Assembly (NCBI GenBank): GCA_031213475.1
Contig: JARUPZ010000002.1
Span: 7,452,330-7,516,329, forward strand
Length of the DNA: 64,000 nucleotides
Direction: 5' to 3'
Source: Nereocystis luetkeana
Taxonomy: Eukaryota; Sar; Phaeophyceae; Laminariales; Laminariaceae
Each line of letters opens with the position of its first letter. Position 1 is the first letter of the stretch. Positions 37,779 to 47,748 of this stretch are shown one piece after another. Position numbers and translations under genes: made by a program. Under the pieces are notes generated by a model. That model searched no databases. It had not been told where the DNA came from and saw only the letters and a program-made list of their open reading frames with translations.

Positions 37779-39740
37779 ATGCGATATTTTCCACCGCTGC
37801 GGTTGCTGTCGCTCGCCCTCGCAGGCAGGAATGCGTTTGCGTTTCTCGTTCCAGCGCCTCTTTGCGTTGCCGCCGGTGACCGCTGCTTGTATGCTCCACA
37901 TGGCGCCGTGTTTGCTCCTGTTGTAGCTGCTCCAGCTACCCGACCGACCCTGGCTGCTGCAGCGGCTGTGACCCACAAGCAGCTGCCTGTTCTCAGGTGA
38001 GGATAGCGATGTCTGATCTGAAGAAGGGAATCACTTTTTCCCGTGGATACGTAGCGCGTCTCTACAATAGTGCAGTCTTCGCGCCGCAGACAGATGGGAC
38101 GCTGCGGTTTGCATGCACTGAACGCTTAAACATCAGCGATGGAACGTGATGAGAAGTTCACGAGACTGTCAGCTTTTCTCATGACAATTTGTCCGTTCGT
38201 ATGTAGGTACTGCGTACGGTATCGCTGCTGTATCAGCCAGCTACCAGTGCACCACGACCACACCACCAGCACCCCCATCATCACGACCACCACCACCACA
38301 GCCTGGTACTCGTTACTATTCACGCGTCGATTTACAAGTGTGATGCCATGCTATCATGCTACCCATCATGCCATATATGAATGTCCTGCGTCTACTGCTG
38401 TTGCTGTGCCTTCATCCTTCGATGCGCGAAAAAGCCGGGGCACCGCCGCAGGGCGTTCCCTTACTCGCGAGCTACGTGTTAATAGCACACCAGTATCAAC
38501 ACACGCTCGGTGCTTTGGCTTGGCGCGGTCCCGCGGCAGTGTTGCGAAAAACTGGGATAATTACTGCTGTATGTTTGAGTACTCGTGCCTTACAGCGTAA
38601 GAGATGCAAACAATGCGTCATCGTACCGCTTAGCAGTATCGCGGCAATGTGGGCAGTATGGTATGGGCAGTTTGCCGTTTTTTTGTTTTGTAACCACGCA
38701 GATTTCTCGCAGGTTTCGCCACTGTTTTGTCCCAGACATGAGTGCGCAAGGCAAGCGGTAAAGTATGAGACTGCGCAGGTATGCTCCGAAGTCAGCCCCT
38801 CGGGATCGAACCCACAGAGAACAATCACTATCTTCGCCCCCCGACGCAGCCGCCGCCAAATTCCACCATTTACAACTACTTTGTAGCTGCAAACACTCGC
38901 GAGATAGCCACACCTGGCAAGCCAAATAAAGCAGAGGCTTCCGAAGGGACAACCAATTGTGCCCTCGCACCCCCCCCCCCCCCCCCTCCCGCGCCACTAC
39001 GGCCATGCACGATATTGAGTACCAACCCCCCCGCCTTCCCTTCCCTTGCCTTCCCTTCCCTTCCCTTCCCTTGCCTTCCCTTCCCTTGCCTTCCCTTGCC
39101 TTCCCTTCCCTTCCCTTCCCTTCCCTTCCCTTCCCTTCCCTTCCCTTCCGTTCCCTTCCCTTCCCTTCCCTTCCCTTCCCTTCCCTTCCCTTCCCTTCCC
39201 TTCCCTTCCCTTCCCTTCCCTTCCCTTCCCTTCCCTTCCTTTCCCTTCCCCTCCCCTCCCTTCTCTCGCTGTGTGATGGCGCATCTCCTCGCGTCACGTC
39301 TACACATTTGAATTTGCTCCGATTATCCCGCCATCGCCGCCACCGCCACCACCGCCGCCGCTGTTTCATCGTGGTGTGGTGCGGTCTGCCACCTCCGATG
39401 ATTGACAGTATGGGGGTGGACCGTTCACCACCGGGCGATAAAACGAAAAACTTGGGTAGCTACTACCGGCGGCCGTCGGCTGCCATCGAACAGGGTGGGG
39501 GTTTCTTCGTGCCCGGCCTGCAGGGGTTCAGGTGTGTGTGTGCGCGCTTTTTTCCCCTCAACAGGTGTATAGCACTTCGTGTGTATGTATGATACGACCC
39601 AACGTTTACCCTAGCACTAATGGGGCAGGGAGAGTGTGCACTGCTACGCGTACTACTGCTGCTGCTGCTGCTGCTATGGCATCTTGGCATTTGCGCATAC
39701 CCGATGCTTAACTGGAGCAGCACATTTGGGGCTACTACTA

Positions 39741-39782
<42 letters not shown>

Positions 39783-42700
39783 CATAACACTGTTCGAAGC
39801 ATCCCGTATCCGATGCATACACGCTTAATAGCTAGGCGTAGTCCGTCGGTCCCTCCGTGATTTTTTTTTGTTTTGTTATTCTGCACCGCCCTGTTCGTCA
39901 CGAATCCGGCACGGGAGCTGGCCGCCGCTGTACAAAACGACCGATACAGTTTCGAACACGACGGCACTACGGCACCTATTATTAGTATATAATAATATTT
40001 AATAATATATGATGATAGTTCGTCGGTCGGAGCGTCGTGCCATAGGTCTACTGGTACGCTAAATTAGCACGAAATGCAATATGGTAGTGATACATGGTAA
40101 GAAACATATGATCTCGCACACATGTCAACGCGGAGGATTAGAAAAAAAAAGAGTGGCGGGTCTTACGTTTTCACGTGACCCTGATAGTCGTGATAGTTTT
40201 TACGCCCTCCGCCTCCCCCCCGCCCCCCCCGCTCCACCCTCCCTCCCTCCCTCCCCCTCGCGGTGCCTTTCTCTTCTCTTGCATCTCGTCGGTAGGCTGC
40301 GTTTGGTTTTGGCTGTAGTGATACTGGGTCTTATCAGCCTGGACGGCTTTTCTCGGCCGGGAATGACCACCTCCCAGATCGTGAGCGAGGCGCTGGCGGG
40401 TCTTGCGGGGTTGGCGCTGCTCGTGCAGGCTCTGCTGGACCAAAGGAAGGAGCAGGCTGTTCAGGTGCGGAGGGTGCTGGTCCTGGTGCTGGTGCTGGTG
40501 CTGATTTCTTGTCGGTGGCTTCCGTTCGCCCTGAATGTTTTTAGTTTCCACTGACTTGCGTGTCGTCTACCACGTTGTGCAATGCGCATTGTGCACTGTG
40601 CGTGTGTAACGTGCGATGCGCACTGTGCATTACGCATTGTACTCTGCGCAATGTGTTATGTGCGTTGTGCATTGTGCGGTGTGCAGTGTACAGTGTGCAA
40701 TGTGTGTGTTTTCCGTCGTCTGCAGCGTGAATGTCATGAGTGACTTTACGGCGCACCCGACTTGCGTCTCGCGTGTTCCTGTGCTGTAGTCCTAACGACG
40801 AACTGTGAGCGGAGAGTGCACCAATAGTATTACAGTAGTAACGTCTTCCCGAAAATCGTGGAACAGGCCCTGCTGGTCGGGCGCGAACTAACGTGGAAGA
40901 GTCTTGCTAATCCTCCGGAGGACGCGCTCATACATTGTAGCGCGCATGAGGCGTTATTCGTGCTTCATGCCCCCCCCCCCCCCCCCCCCCCTCCGCCGTC
41001 TTCGCTCCCCCCCTCCCCTCCCGGCCGACGGGCGTTTTACTGTATAACGATGGAGCGATGGAATGACTGGACCTTCTTTTGTCGGTGCTTTCCTCATGAA
41101 CCCGTCGCCGTTTGGGATATGTATGTGCCGCGCCCACAATACTGCTGAGTTCTCTTCGATTCGTGAACCCGGCCGTTGCGACCCCAAAACAAACAAAAAA
41201 CACGAGCACGCACACGCACACGCATGCATACACACACCCTCGCAGAGGAGGAGGGATGCGATCGCGTCAGCTTCCGCGGCGCAGGCTAAGGGCGAAGAGG
41301 AAGAGGAAGACGCATCGGCGGCAGGAGAGGGACAGGTACTTTTCACGCGAAAAAACGCTCGAACTGAACAACTAAAATTACAGGTGGTATTCTGTTACCT
41401 TTGCTTTTACATTTACTTATCGTATTTACTGGTGTATTTTGTTACTTTCAAAACACCGTTTTATTGTAGGTCTACAGCAGTACAACATCGCAAAGTTCAG
41501 TAATACTGCATATATCACGCGAAAACTTTCACATGTCACCGCTGTCGGGATGAAAATGCGTGTTTTTTTCTTGTCGCACACGGTGGTGTGGCGGACGGAG
41601 CGGCCCATGGGAGTCTTGTTTTCGGGCCCCGTGCAAGCAGGGGGGGGGGTTCTCTCCTATAGGAGCGAAACGGCGTTTCGTTTACGCTTCCGCCCAAAAG
41701 GTTGCGTGCAGAAATATTTCTTGTTCGTATACCGTAGTGCCACGCGTTGTAGAAATTTTCTCTCTCAAGAAGTTTTGGGCTCGACGCGAAACAGGTGTCA
41801 CGTGGCGGACTTTTGCGCCCGGAGTTATGCTTCCCCCCTCATCTTTCTCAAGCTGTCGTTTGTTGACTCTAGATACAATTCACGCCACCTTATACATACC
41901 CTCGTACAGCGAAAGCAAGAAATTAAATATAAAATGCAAAGAAAGCAAGGCTGAGAGCGAGCGATGCGATGCGAGCAAGCAAGCAAACGCCAGGTTTGCA
42001 AGCGAGACAAGCACGTCGAGAGGGCAGGCAACCGTGCCCTCGAGAGTGCTGTTTCGGTCGTCTGTTCGATCTCAGTGTACCTGCAGGTGGCCGACAAGCC
42101 AACGCGTGCAGTGGCCAAACTTATGTGCCGCCCCAACCGCTAACCGCCTCCTTGGGCTTAAAAGGTTTCGTTCTTCGACGGGACGGCGCTGGGGAGCGAT
42201 CGGGAGGGCAGGGTTAAGTGGGCTGCCGACATCCTGCTGCAGCTCACGGCAGGCTGCTCCGTCTTGGTGTTTTCGGACGGAAAAGTCTTGGCGAGGTAAG
42301 TGAGGGGAGGAAGCTTGATGGTATTTTGGGGTGTTGAGAGGGGGGAAGCGCACGGGCGGCGGACCGCTGCACATAAAGCAGTAGGTATTTCAGTAGTGAG
42401 CATCACAAGTATAATACGGGGGTCAGTAACAAGAGCCCTGTCGGAGATACATAGGGTTGTATAGGGGTGAACTTTAGTTTCTTTGTTGTTCTTTAGGAGA
42501 CGATATGCTTGAAGAAAACCATGAAATGAAAACGCATACCAGGTATATGCTGTACTTGAAGTCCAGGTTTAGTTGCTGTCTGCGTTTATCTTGCACTCGG
42601 TTACGGTTTTATTTTCCTTGCCATACTGCCGTACAGGAGTATGGCATCTCTTTCTACCGTTCGAACATCCTTGCCGTGCTCGAAAGTGACTATTGTGTCT

Positions 42701-43889
42701 TTGCCGCACGTTGGTACGAGGTGCCCTTGCCTTGCCGAGACAACAGCAATGGCCGGTTTAAGTGGAGCAGCTTTCGCGGGCGCCAAGCCGCCCATCCCAG
42801 TCCTGCCCTACCGGGCGCTTTGTTTTTGTTCCGGCACAACGATGAACGCCTCAACTTCTCAAGTTACAGTGGTTCACCGACGATGTATGCTTAGGTGTTA
42901 GTGCGGCCTCAGCCGGTTGCGGCCGCCGCTTATGGTTGTTGTTATGCCGCTCCTTCCCCCCTAAACGCAAAAAAATGAGTGCCCGTTCGTACGCAGTGTG
43001 CGCACTTGGTTAAGGTATAATTGGCGTCTCGTGTTTTCACCGAGCGTCGCTTAATTCTGTGTAGAAACATTTTAACACACGCACCCACCTACCGCAACTT
43101 CGCTGCTTCTCGCGCTCCGGCCACCGCAAACGCTTGCGCGGCGTGGTGCGCTTACGCTAAGCTTACGTTACGTTTGCACTGCCCTTACGCTACACCATCG
43201 CTGCGCTTACGCTACGCTGACTCTATCCGTACGCTACCCTTATGCTACCCCTACGCTGTTCTTACGCTACGTAGCCTTACGCTATCCGTGCGTTACCCTT
43301 GCGCTACCCTTACACTGCCGTTACGCTATTCTTGCGCTTACTCTTAGGTTATCCTTGCGCTGCCCTTACGGTACCCTTACGCTATATATGTATGCGCTGA
43401 CGGTATCCTAACGCCACGCTTACGTAACATTTCGCTACATACACGCCGCCTGCGCACAGGGCGGGCGATACGGGGGGAGAGTCCGACGATCCGGGCCTTC
43501 TCGCGGCAGCTTTCAAGCGGGCCGCCGGGGAAGAGCAGGGCTGCTCGGCCATCATCACGAGAGCGTCCTCATCGCCGCGAAAAAACGCTGACGCCGCCGC
43601 CGCCGAAGGCGACCTCGAAGGTACCTCCTCCGCGACGAACAGCGATCGAGATGAGGCCACCATGCAGCTGCTGCCTTCGGCGTGCCGTCAGGCTGTCCTC
43701 TGTAGAGTCTCGCCCGCCCCCGGAGGAGGAGGTGGGGCGGGAGGAGAAGGGAGAGTTGGCATGGTCGGCGGGGACGTAGTGGTGGTGTTGGGGTCGACCC
43801 TGGGAGGTTCTGGGGTGTTTTCGGGCATGGATGGGGCATGGTTTGAGAGAGTGTGTTTGCAACTCGCTTTTGGCGCGGACGCCGCTTAA
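37779..43889 (+). CDS. Plastid-targeted CCB2/CCB4-like cytochrome b6 maturation factor
   Basis: Exons 37779-37996, 40296-40464, 41246-41335, 42165-42295, 42637-42720 and 43460-43889 chain in phases 2, 0, 0, 2 and 2, giving 373 residues. The N-terminus MRYFPPLRLLSLALAGRNAF is a signal peptide. It ends in the heterokont plastid cleavage motif AFA-F and is followed by an Ala/Pro-rich transit stretch. LPVLRLRLVLAVVILGLISL and SEALAGLAGLALLVQALL look like two membrane segments. Then come an acidic linker, RVKWAADILLQLTAGCSVLV and a C-terminal part with GGDVVVVLGSTLGGSGVFSG and DGAWFERVCLQLAF. This order matches the CCB2/CCB4 family, which helps attach the extra heme (ci/cn) to cytochrome b6 in thylakoids. 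Family assignment rests on remembered pattern similarity only. Exon 5 (42637-42720) is the least certain. Confidence 0.55.
39031..39262. repeat. CCCTT pentamer satellite, pure pyrimidine strand
   Basis: About 230 bases of TTCCC units with rare changes lie in the first intron of the CCB-like gene. The plus strand is almost entirely pyrimidine, which favours triplex (H-DNA) formation. Confidence 0.95.
39732..39781. repeat. ACT/TAC trinucleotide repeat
   Basis: Head-to-tail ACT units, preceded at 39652-39676 by CTG triplets. Both lie in the first intron of the CCB-like gene. Confidence 0.9.
40575..40705. repeat. Degenerate TGTGCAATG-type minisatellite
   Basis: Units of about nine or ten bases (GTGCATTGTGC, GTGCGATGCGC, GTGCAATGTGTG) recur for 130 bases in the second intron of the CCB-like gene. 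Confidence 0.7.
43145..43440. repeat. Degenerate CTTACGCTAC minisatellite
   Basis: About 25 units of CTTACGCTAC or close variants stand in a row, ending 20 bases before the last exon of the CCB-like gene. Its pyrimidine content may serve as the tract before that acceptor. Confidence 0.75.
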
Positions 43890-44890
43890 TCTATCCGCCC
43901 ATCTAGAGCGACGAGTTTAGGCTCACCAGAGTGACGAGAAATGAGAGAGAGGGGAGGGAGAGGGAGAACGAGAGATATCGTGTAAATGGTACCTAGTATT
44001 AGTTATCAGCTACTGACTGCTGTGTGGATACCACCGTGTGTCCCCTATTTGGTACCGCGCCTCACTATACGCTTGTCGTGACACCTCGGAGAGGGCCAGA
44101 CTGAGCATCGTGTGTGCGTGCGTGTTTTTTCCCCATGTTTCCGAACCCTACGTCGTGGATGCTCCTCACACAACACAGCTGTTCTAGTAGAGCTTACAGT
44201 AGATGCTTGTGCTGCTGTGTGTATGCTTGTACCAAGCACCAGGTATTTGGTACACTAACGTATGATGTTGAAAGATTCACTGATGCGTGTGATGTATGGG
44301 CCCACTCTGGCATCTAAGTCGGTATTGCAGGTCCACACTTTTTACGTGACGGACCGCGCACCACTCCATGTTTAGTTAATTCTCAAAAGGAGTGGGGTAA
44401 TGTGGATACCAGGTCATGTCCCCTTTTGATGGTACCACTGATTACATACTGTAGTTAGCTTTTCATCTTGGGAGGGGGGGGCAGACTGATCACGTATTCC
44501 GCTCGCATTGACCCCGATGGTGCACGTTCATACTTCACCTTTTCATCTATATATCTCGGTGCGTCTCCGTATCCGAACTAGAAAAGGATATACACATGAT
44601 ACGGTATTCCTGTCGCACGCCGATTTGTTTGATCACCAGGTTTGTTGTCGTTTCGAGAGCTGTGCTTTCGTTGCAACGGTGGGCGACAGGCGAGAGGTGA
44701 TATGTTGCAAGAAGCAAAGAGCAAGGGTGAATCAAAAACGATACTCGTAGTTGTACTGATGTTCCAGCAAATAGCGCGAAATTAATGGAAAGAAACGATC
44801 GAAGCTGGAGGGAGATATTAGATACAGTTAGTTGTATGCTGCAAGTACGATCATGCGTACAGTACGCTTGCTAATAGATCGAGCACTCAC

Positions 44891-45032
44891 TGCGGACAGG
44901 CTGAGATTCACGAGGAAATAAGAAAACCGGAAACCGTCATACTGAAGTTTGTGGTGGAGAATGCACTCTTTGCTAAGCGAGAGATCCAGCCCGGGCGGGC
45001 ATTCCTTTCTTAAATAGTCTACGCTGCCTACC
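44891..45032 (-). CDS. Candidate internal exon of an unknown gene
   Basis: An acceptor (GCACCAG) precedes, and a strong donor (TCCGCA|GTGAGTGC) follows, a 142-base open frame. It reads VGSVDYLRKECPPGLDLSLS and then KECILHHKLQYDGFRFSYF. It enters in phase 2 and leaves in phase 0. Partner exons were not found with confidence. A frame at 45101-45487 on the same strand (VDDLIKQQLVCHPPK) could belong to it. The product is unknown. Confidence 0.25.
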
Positions 45033-46426
45033 CTGGTGCTACACGTTAATGACACCTTAAAATGCCCTACCTTGTAGGTTCCTTTTCTATCACGGAAATT
45101 TCACTCTTTCCTGGTCGCAAACTGTCCGATGAAACCGAAGCAGCACGGAGCACAGATATATACACGAGGGGAAAACGAAGAAAAAATAACGTAATAAATG
45201 ACAAAAAAAGGAGAGTGGCTTCGGTTCGGCGGCGGGGTGGGGTGGGGGGGGGGCTTAGTGCGAACCGCGTGTGCGACGCAGCAACCGGCGATGGTTCCTG
45301 ATAGCCTCAAGATAACCCAAGAAGATGTGTAAAAAGGCGCGTCGTCGAAGCTCGGCAGTCGGGAGGGGGAAGAAAGGCTAAAGGTGCAGGGCGCCACTAA
45401 CAGCTTCGGAGCGACCGTCATATAAGCCATTAATAATCTCGTTTTCGGGGGGTGGCACACTAGTTGCTGCTTGATGAGGTCGTCCACGGCACCAATACCC
45501 CAGAAAAAAACGTGTGTATGTCAGGGCCTTGGATGACGTCATGTAGCATCCAAGGTTTTACCCCCAAACCAAAAACTAGCTTCAAATAGGAAGCTCGACA
45601 ACAAAACTACGGTCCAGTGGTGAGTGACAACAATGATAGGAACTTTGTGGGTACCTTTTCTCTTTCCCACTTCGTACCCCGAACACAAAGCGCGACGTCA
45701 GACCTTGAACGACGTCGTAACGCATCCGAGGTTTCTCGACCATTCACAACATCCATCGTTCAATATTGACCAATATGAAAAGTGCGGGCACCTTGTCCTT
45801 CTCGAGAAAACAAAACTCGAAAAGAAAAGTGTTCGCGAAAAAACAATTGTGACGTGTCATAACTCTGTGGACGACGTCACGAGACCTTCACAAGGATTTT
45901 CCACCCGTCAGATGTCCCCTTTGCTGTACGTAGGAAAAGTTTTACACATTGGAAAACTGCAGGCACGTCGTGTCTTCTGTTGTTGATTAATACCTGGTAT
46001 GAACGAGTAACGCGTACCTGGTACCCGTTACTCTTTGTAATACAGCAGTAGTAGCACTTCGCCTGAGAAACGAGCGTTTCGAGCTTTTAACCGGAGACTA
46101 ACTATTATAAAAGATACTGTAGATCTCTATCAACAGCAGCAGAAGGCGCCGCCTGTACCCTCGTACGAACACTCGATCATGTCAAACATTCATGTGTCAG
46201 AAGACACGCTGTGTGGCTCTCCGCCTCCGTTGGCGTCTGAACCCCCCCCCTCCTACACTAGGCAAACTTGCTTCTATACCCACCGCCTGTGATGGACTAT
46301 TGTACCGCCGCAGCTTTCTGATTGGGTGACGTCAGACATTGCGCACGACTTTTCGACCAACCAGGTGACATCCCCTCCTTCAAAACGAAAAACGGACTAC
46401 CAAAGAAACGAATCTTCGGTGATCAA

Positions 46427-46577
46427 ACGATGGTGCTCGCCACAAACTTCCGGCCAATCGTGATAACGTCCCCCGTCCCCTATCGCATGATGGCGCTCGC
46501 CATGAACTTCGGCCAATCAACACTACGCCCCCTTCCAGCGAAACGGTCCAAAAAAAGTATGCGGCTATTATATAATA
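46427..46577 (+). promoter_or_regulatory. Promoter-like block: duplicated CCAAT boxes and TATA
   Basis: A 60-bp duplication (GATGGTGCTCGCCACAAACT near 46429, again near 46489 with changes) puts two GGCCAAT boxes at 46452-46458 and 46511-46517. TATTATATAATA follows at 46566-46577. An ATG in good context lies at 46658. The order CCAAT, CCAAT, TATA, ATG is that of a plus-strand promoter, but no clear gene follows. Confidence 0.3.
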
Positions 46578-46657
46578 TTTGAAGTCGTGGCAAGCCCGGC
46601 GTGTGTGCGCACGAATCGCGATCGGTCGCGGGATCGATCTCTCGCTGTTGTAACGCC

Positions 46658-46771
46658 ATGGCGAAGAGATTCGTGGCGGTGTGTCCCCTCTCCTTCCCCC
46701 TTCTTCCACCCCCCTCCCCGGCTTTCGTCGGATTCCACAACACAAAAAAGGAAAGCCGACACGCATTGTAG
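46658..46771 (+). CDS. Short open frame with a signal-peptide-like start
   Basis: 37 codons follow an ATG in GCCATGG context, starting MAKRFVAVCPLSFPLLPPPS and then PAFVGF. A hydrophobic start followed by PAF resembles a plastid-import presequence of heterokont type. The frame ends in TAG with no evident donor that would join it to more coding sequence. It is either a first exon whose donor I missed, a remnant, or chance. The promoter-like block just upstream is the main reason to list it. Confidence 0.2.
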   Translation: MAKRFVAVCPLSFPLLPPPSPAFVGFHNTKKESRHAL

Positions 46772-47360
46772 CCTAGAAACTGGAAAGCTTCCGTTCTACT
46801 TCCTTGTCAAGTCAAACCAAACCAAATCAGAGCGGACTAGACCGCTGGTACACCAAAATAGCCACGTAAGCCAACACAATAGCAACGCTAACAGTATAGC
46901 AACAACGCTAACAGCAAACCGCGGTATCGCACAAGGTAGGCTTCGAGACAAAGTTCGAGCAACCGTACGCTACCACCCTCGCAGCAAAGCAGGCTTAGGC
47001 GCGCCCAGGTACAGGCGTGTGAGCACTTTTGGTCCAACAACTCCCAGGCCCTACCACCGTGGTGTCCGACCCACCCGCCATTACATACCCCCTCCCTGCC
47101 TCCCTCCCTCCCTCCCGTCGACCGCTTGAACAAACAAGAAAAAAAATCAAAACAGCAGAATCGGGCGTGTTTTTACCACCGTCGCCGCCGCTGCCGCCAC
47201 GCGCGACAAGACATGAGAGGGGCCGCCTCAAAAGAGACGAGATAGACAAGGAGACTAACACAGAAGAAGACCCATCGAAAAAACACAAAGAAAGGTGGTA
47301 GTCCAAACCTTTCCCCTTTCCACGATCAGCCCTCTGCCTCGCGGCGCTTTCTTTACCCTC

Positions 47361-47436
47361 TTAACTACCGCAGGAAGTTATCCTACATCGATTCCAAGTA
47401 GAATGCCCCCCCCCAAAACGGGTGCCGTCATAGGGT
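47361..47436. mobile_element. TTAA-type miniature element, copy 2 (decayed)
   Basis: It starts TTAACTACCGCAGG, carries ATTCCAAGTAGAATGCC and CCCCCCAAAACGGGTGCCGT, and ends ATAGGGTTGA. It aligns with the copies at 48395 and 54714 but has lost the exact right-hand TTAA. Confidence 0.5.
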
Positions 47437-47748
47437 TGAGCTGCTGCGGCGTGTACACAGTACGCCCGGCGAAGAAAAAAAACGCCAGCGACAGCTCGCG
47501 ACAGCTCGCAACAGATTGCGACGGATCGCAACAGATCGCGACAGACTGCGATAGCTCGCACTCGCTATCAGCTGCTCCGAAGTATAGAAAGATATTTGGC
47601 GCTACAGTTATTACTCGTATAGCGACAGCGCCCATGCGCGGTTGAAGCTCTTGAATTCAAGGCCTTGATCAACGCTGACGCCAACAACGCCGACGCAAGA
47701 CGGCCGACCGGTCGACCGAGCGTGTGTGTGTCCGTCCCACACAAGAGA

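Larger units (their letters stand above)
43890..47748. other. Gap between converging genes, one candidate orphan exon
   Basis: No full gene was found. The stretch holds a candidate minus-strand exon (44891-45032), repeated GACGTC sites (45530-46330), a promoter-like block with a tiny open frame (46427-46771) and one miniature element (47361-47436). Two TACCTGGTA motifs lie at 45991-46020. Confidence 0.4.

Noticed and set aside
38781-39592. Several frames of 140-260 codons made of LPFPS or EGKGR repeats
   Set aside because: These are translations of the CCCTT satellite and carry no coding signal.
40858-41148. Open frame ALLVGRELTWKSLANPPED as an exon of the CCB-like gene
   Set aside because: It has an acceptor in the right phase but no donor before it runs into poly-C. 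The gene chain keeps phase and family pattern better without it.
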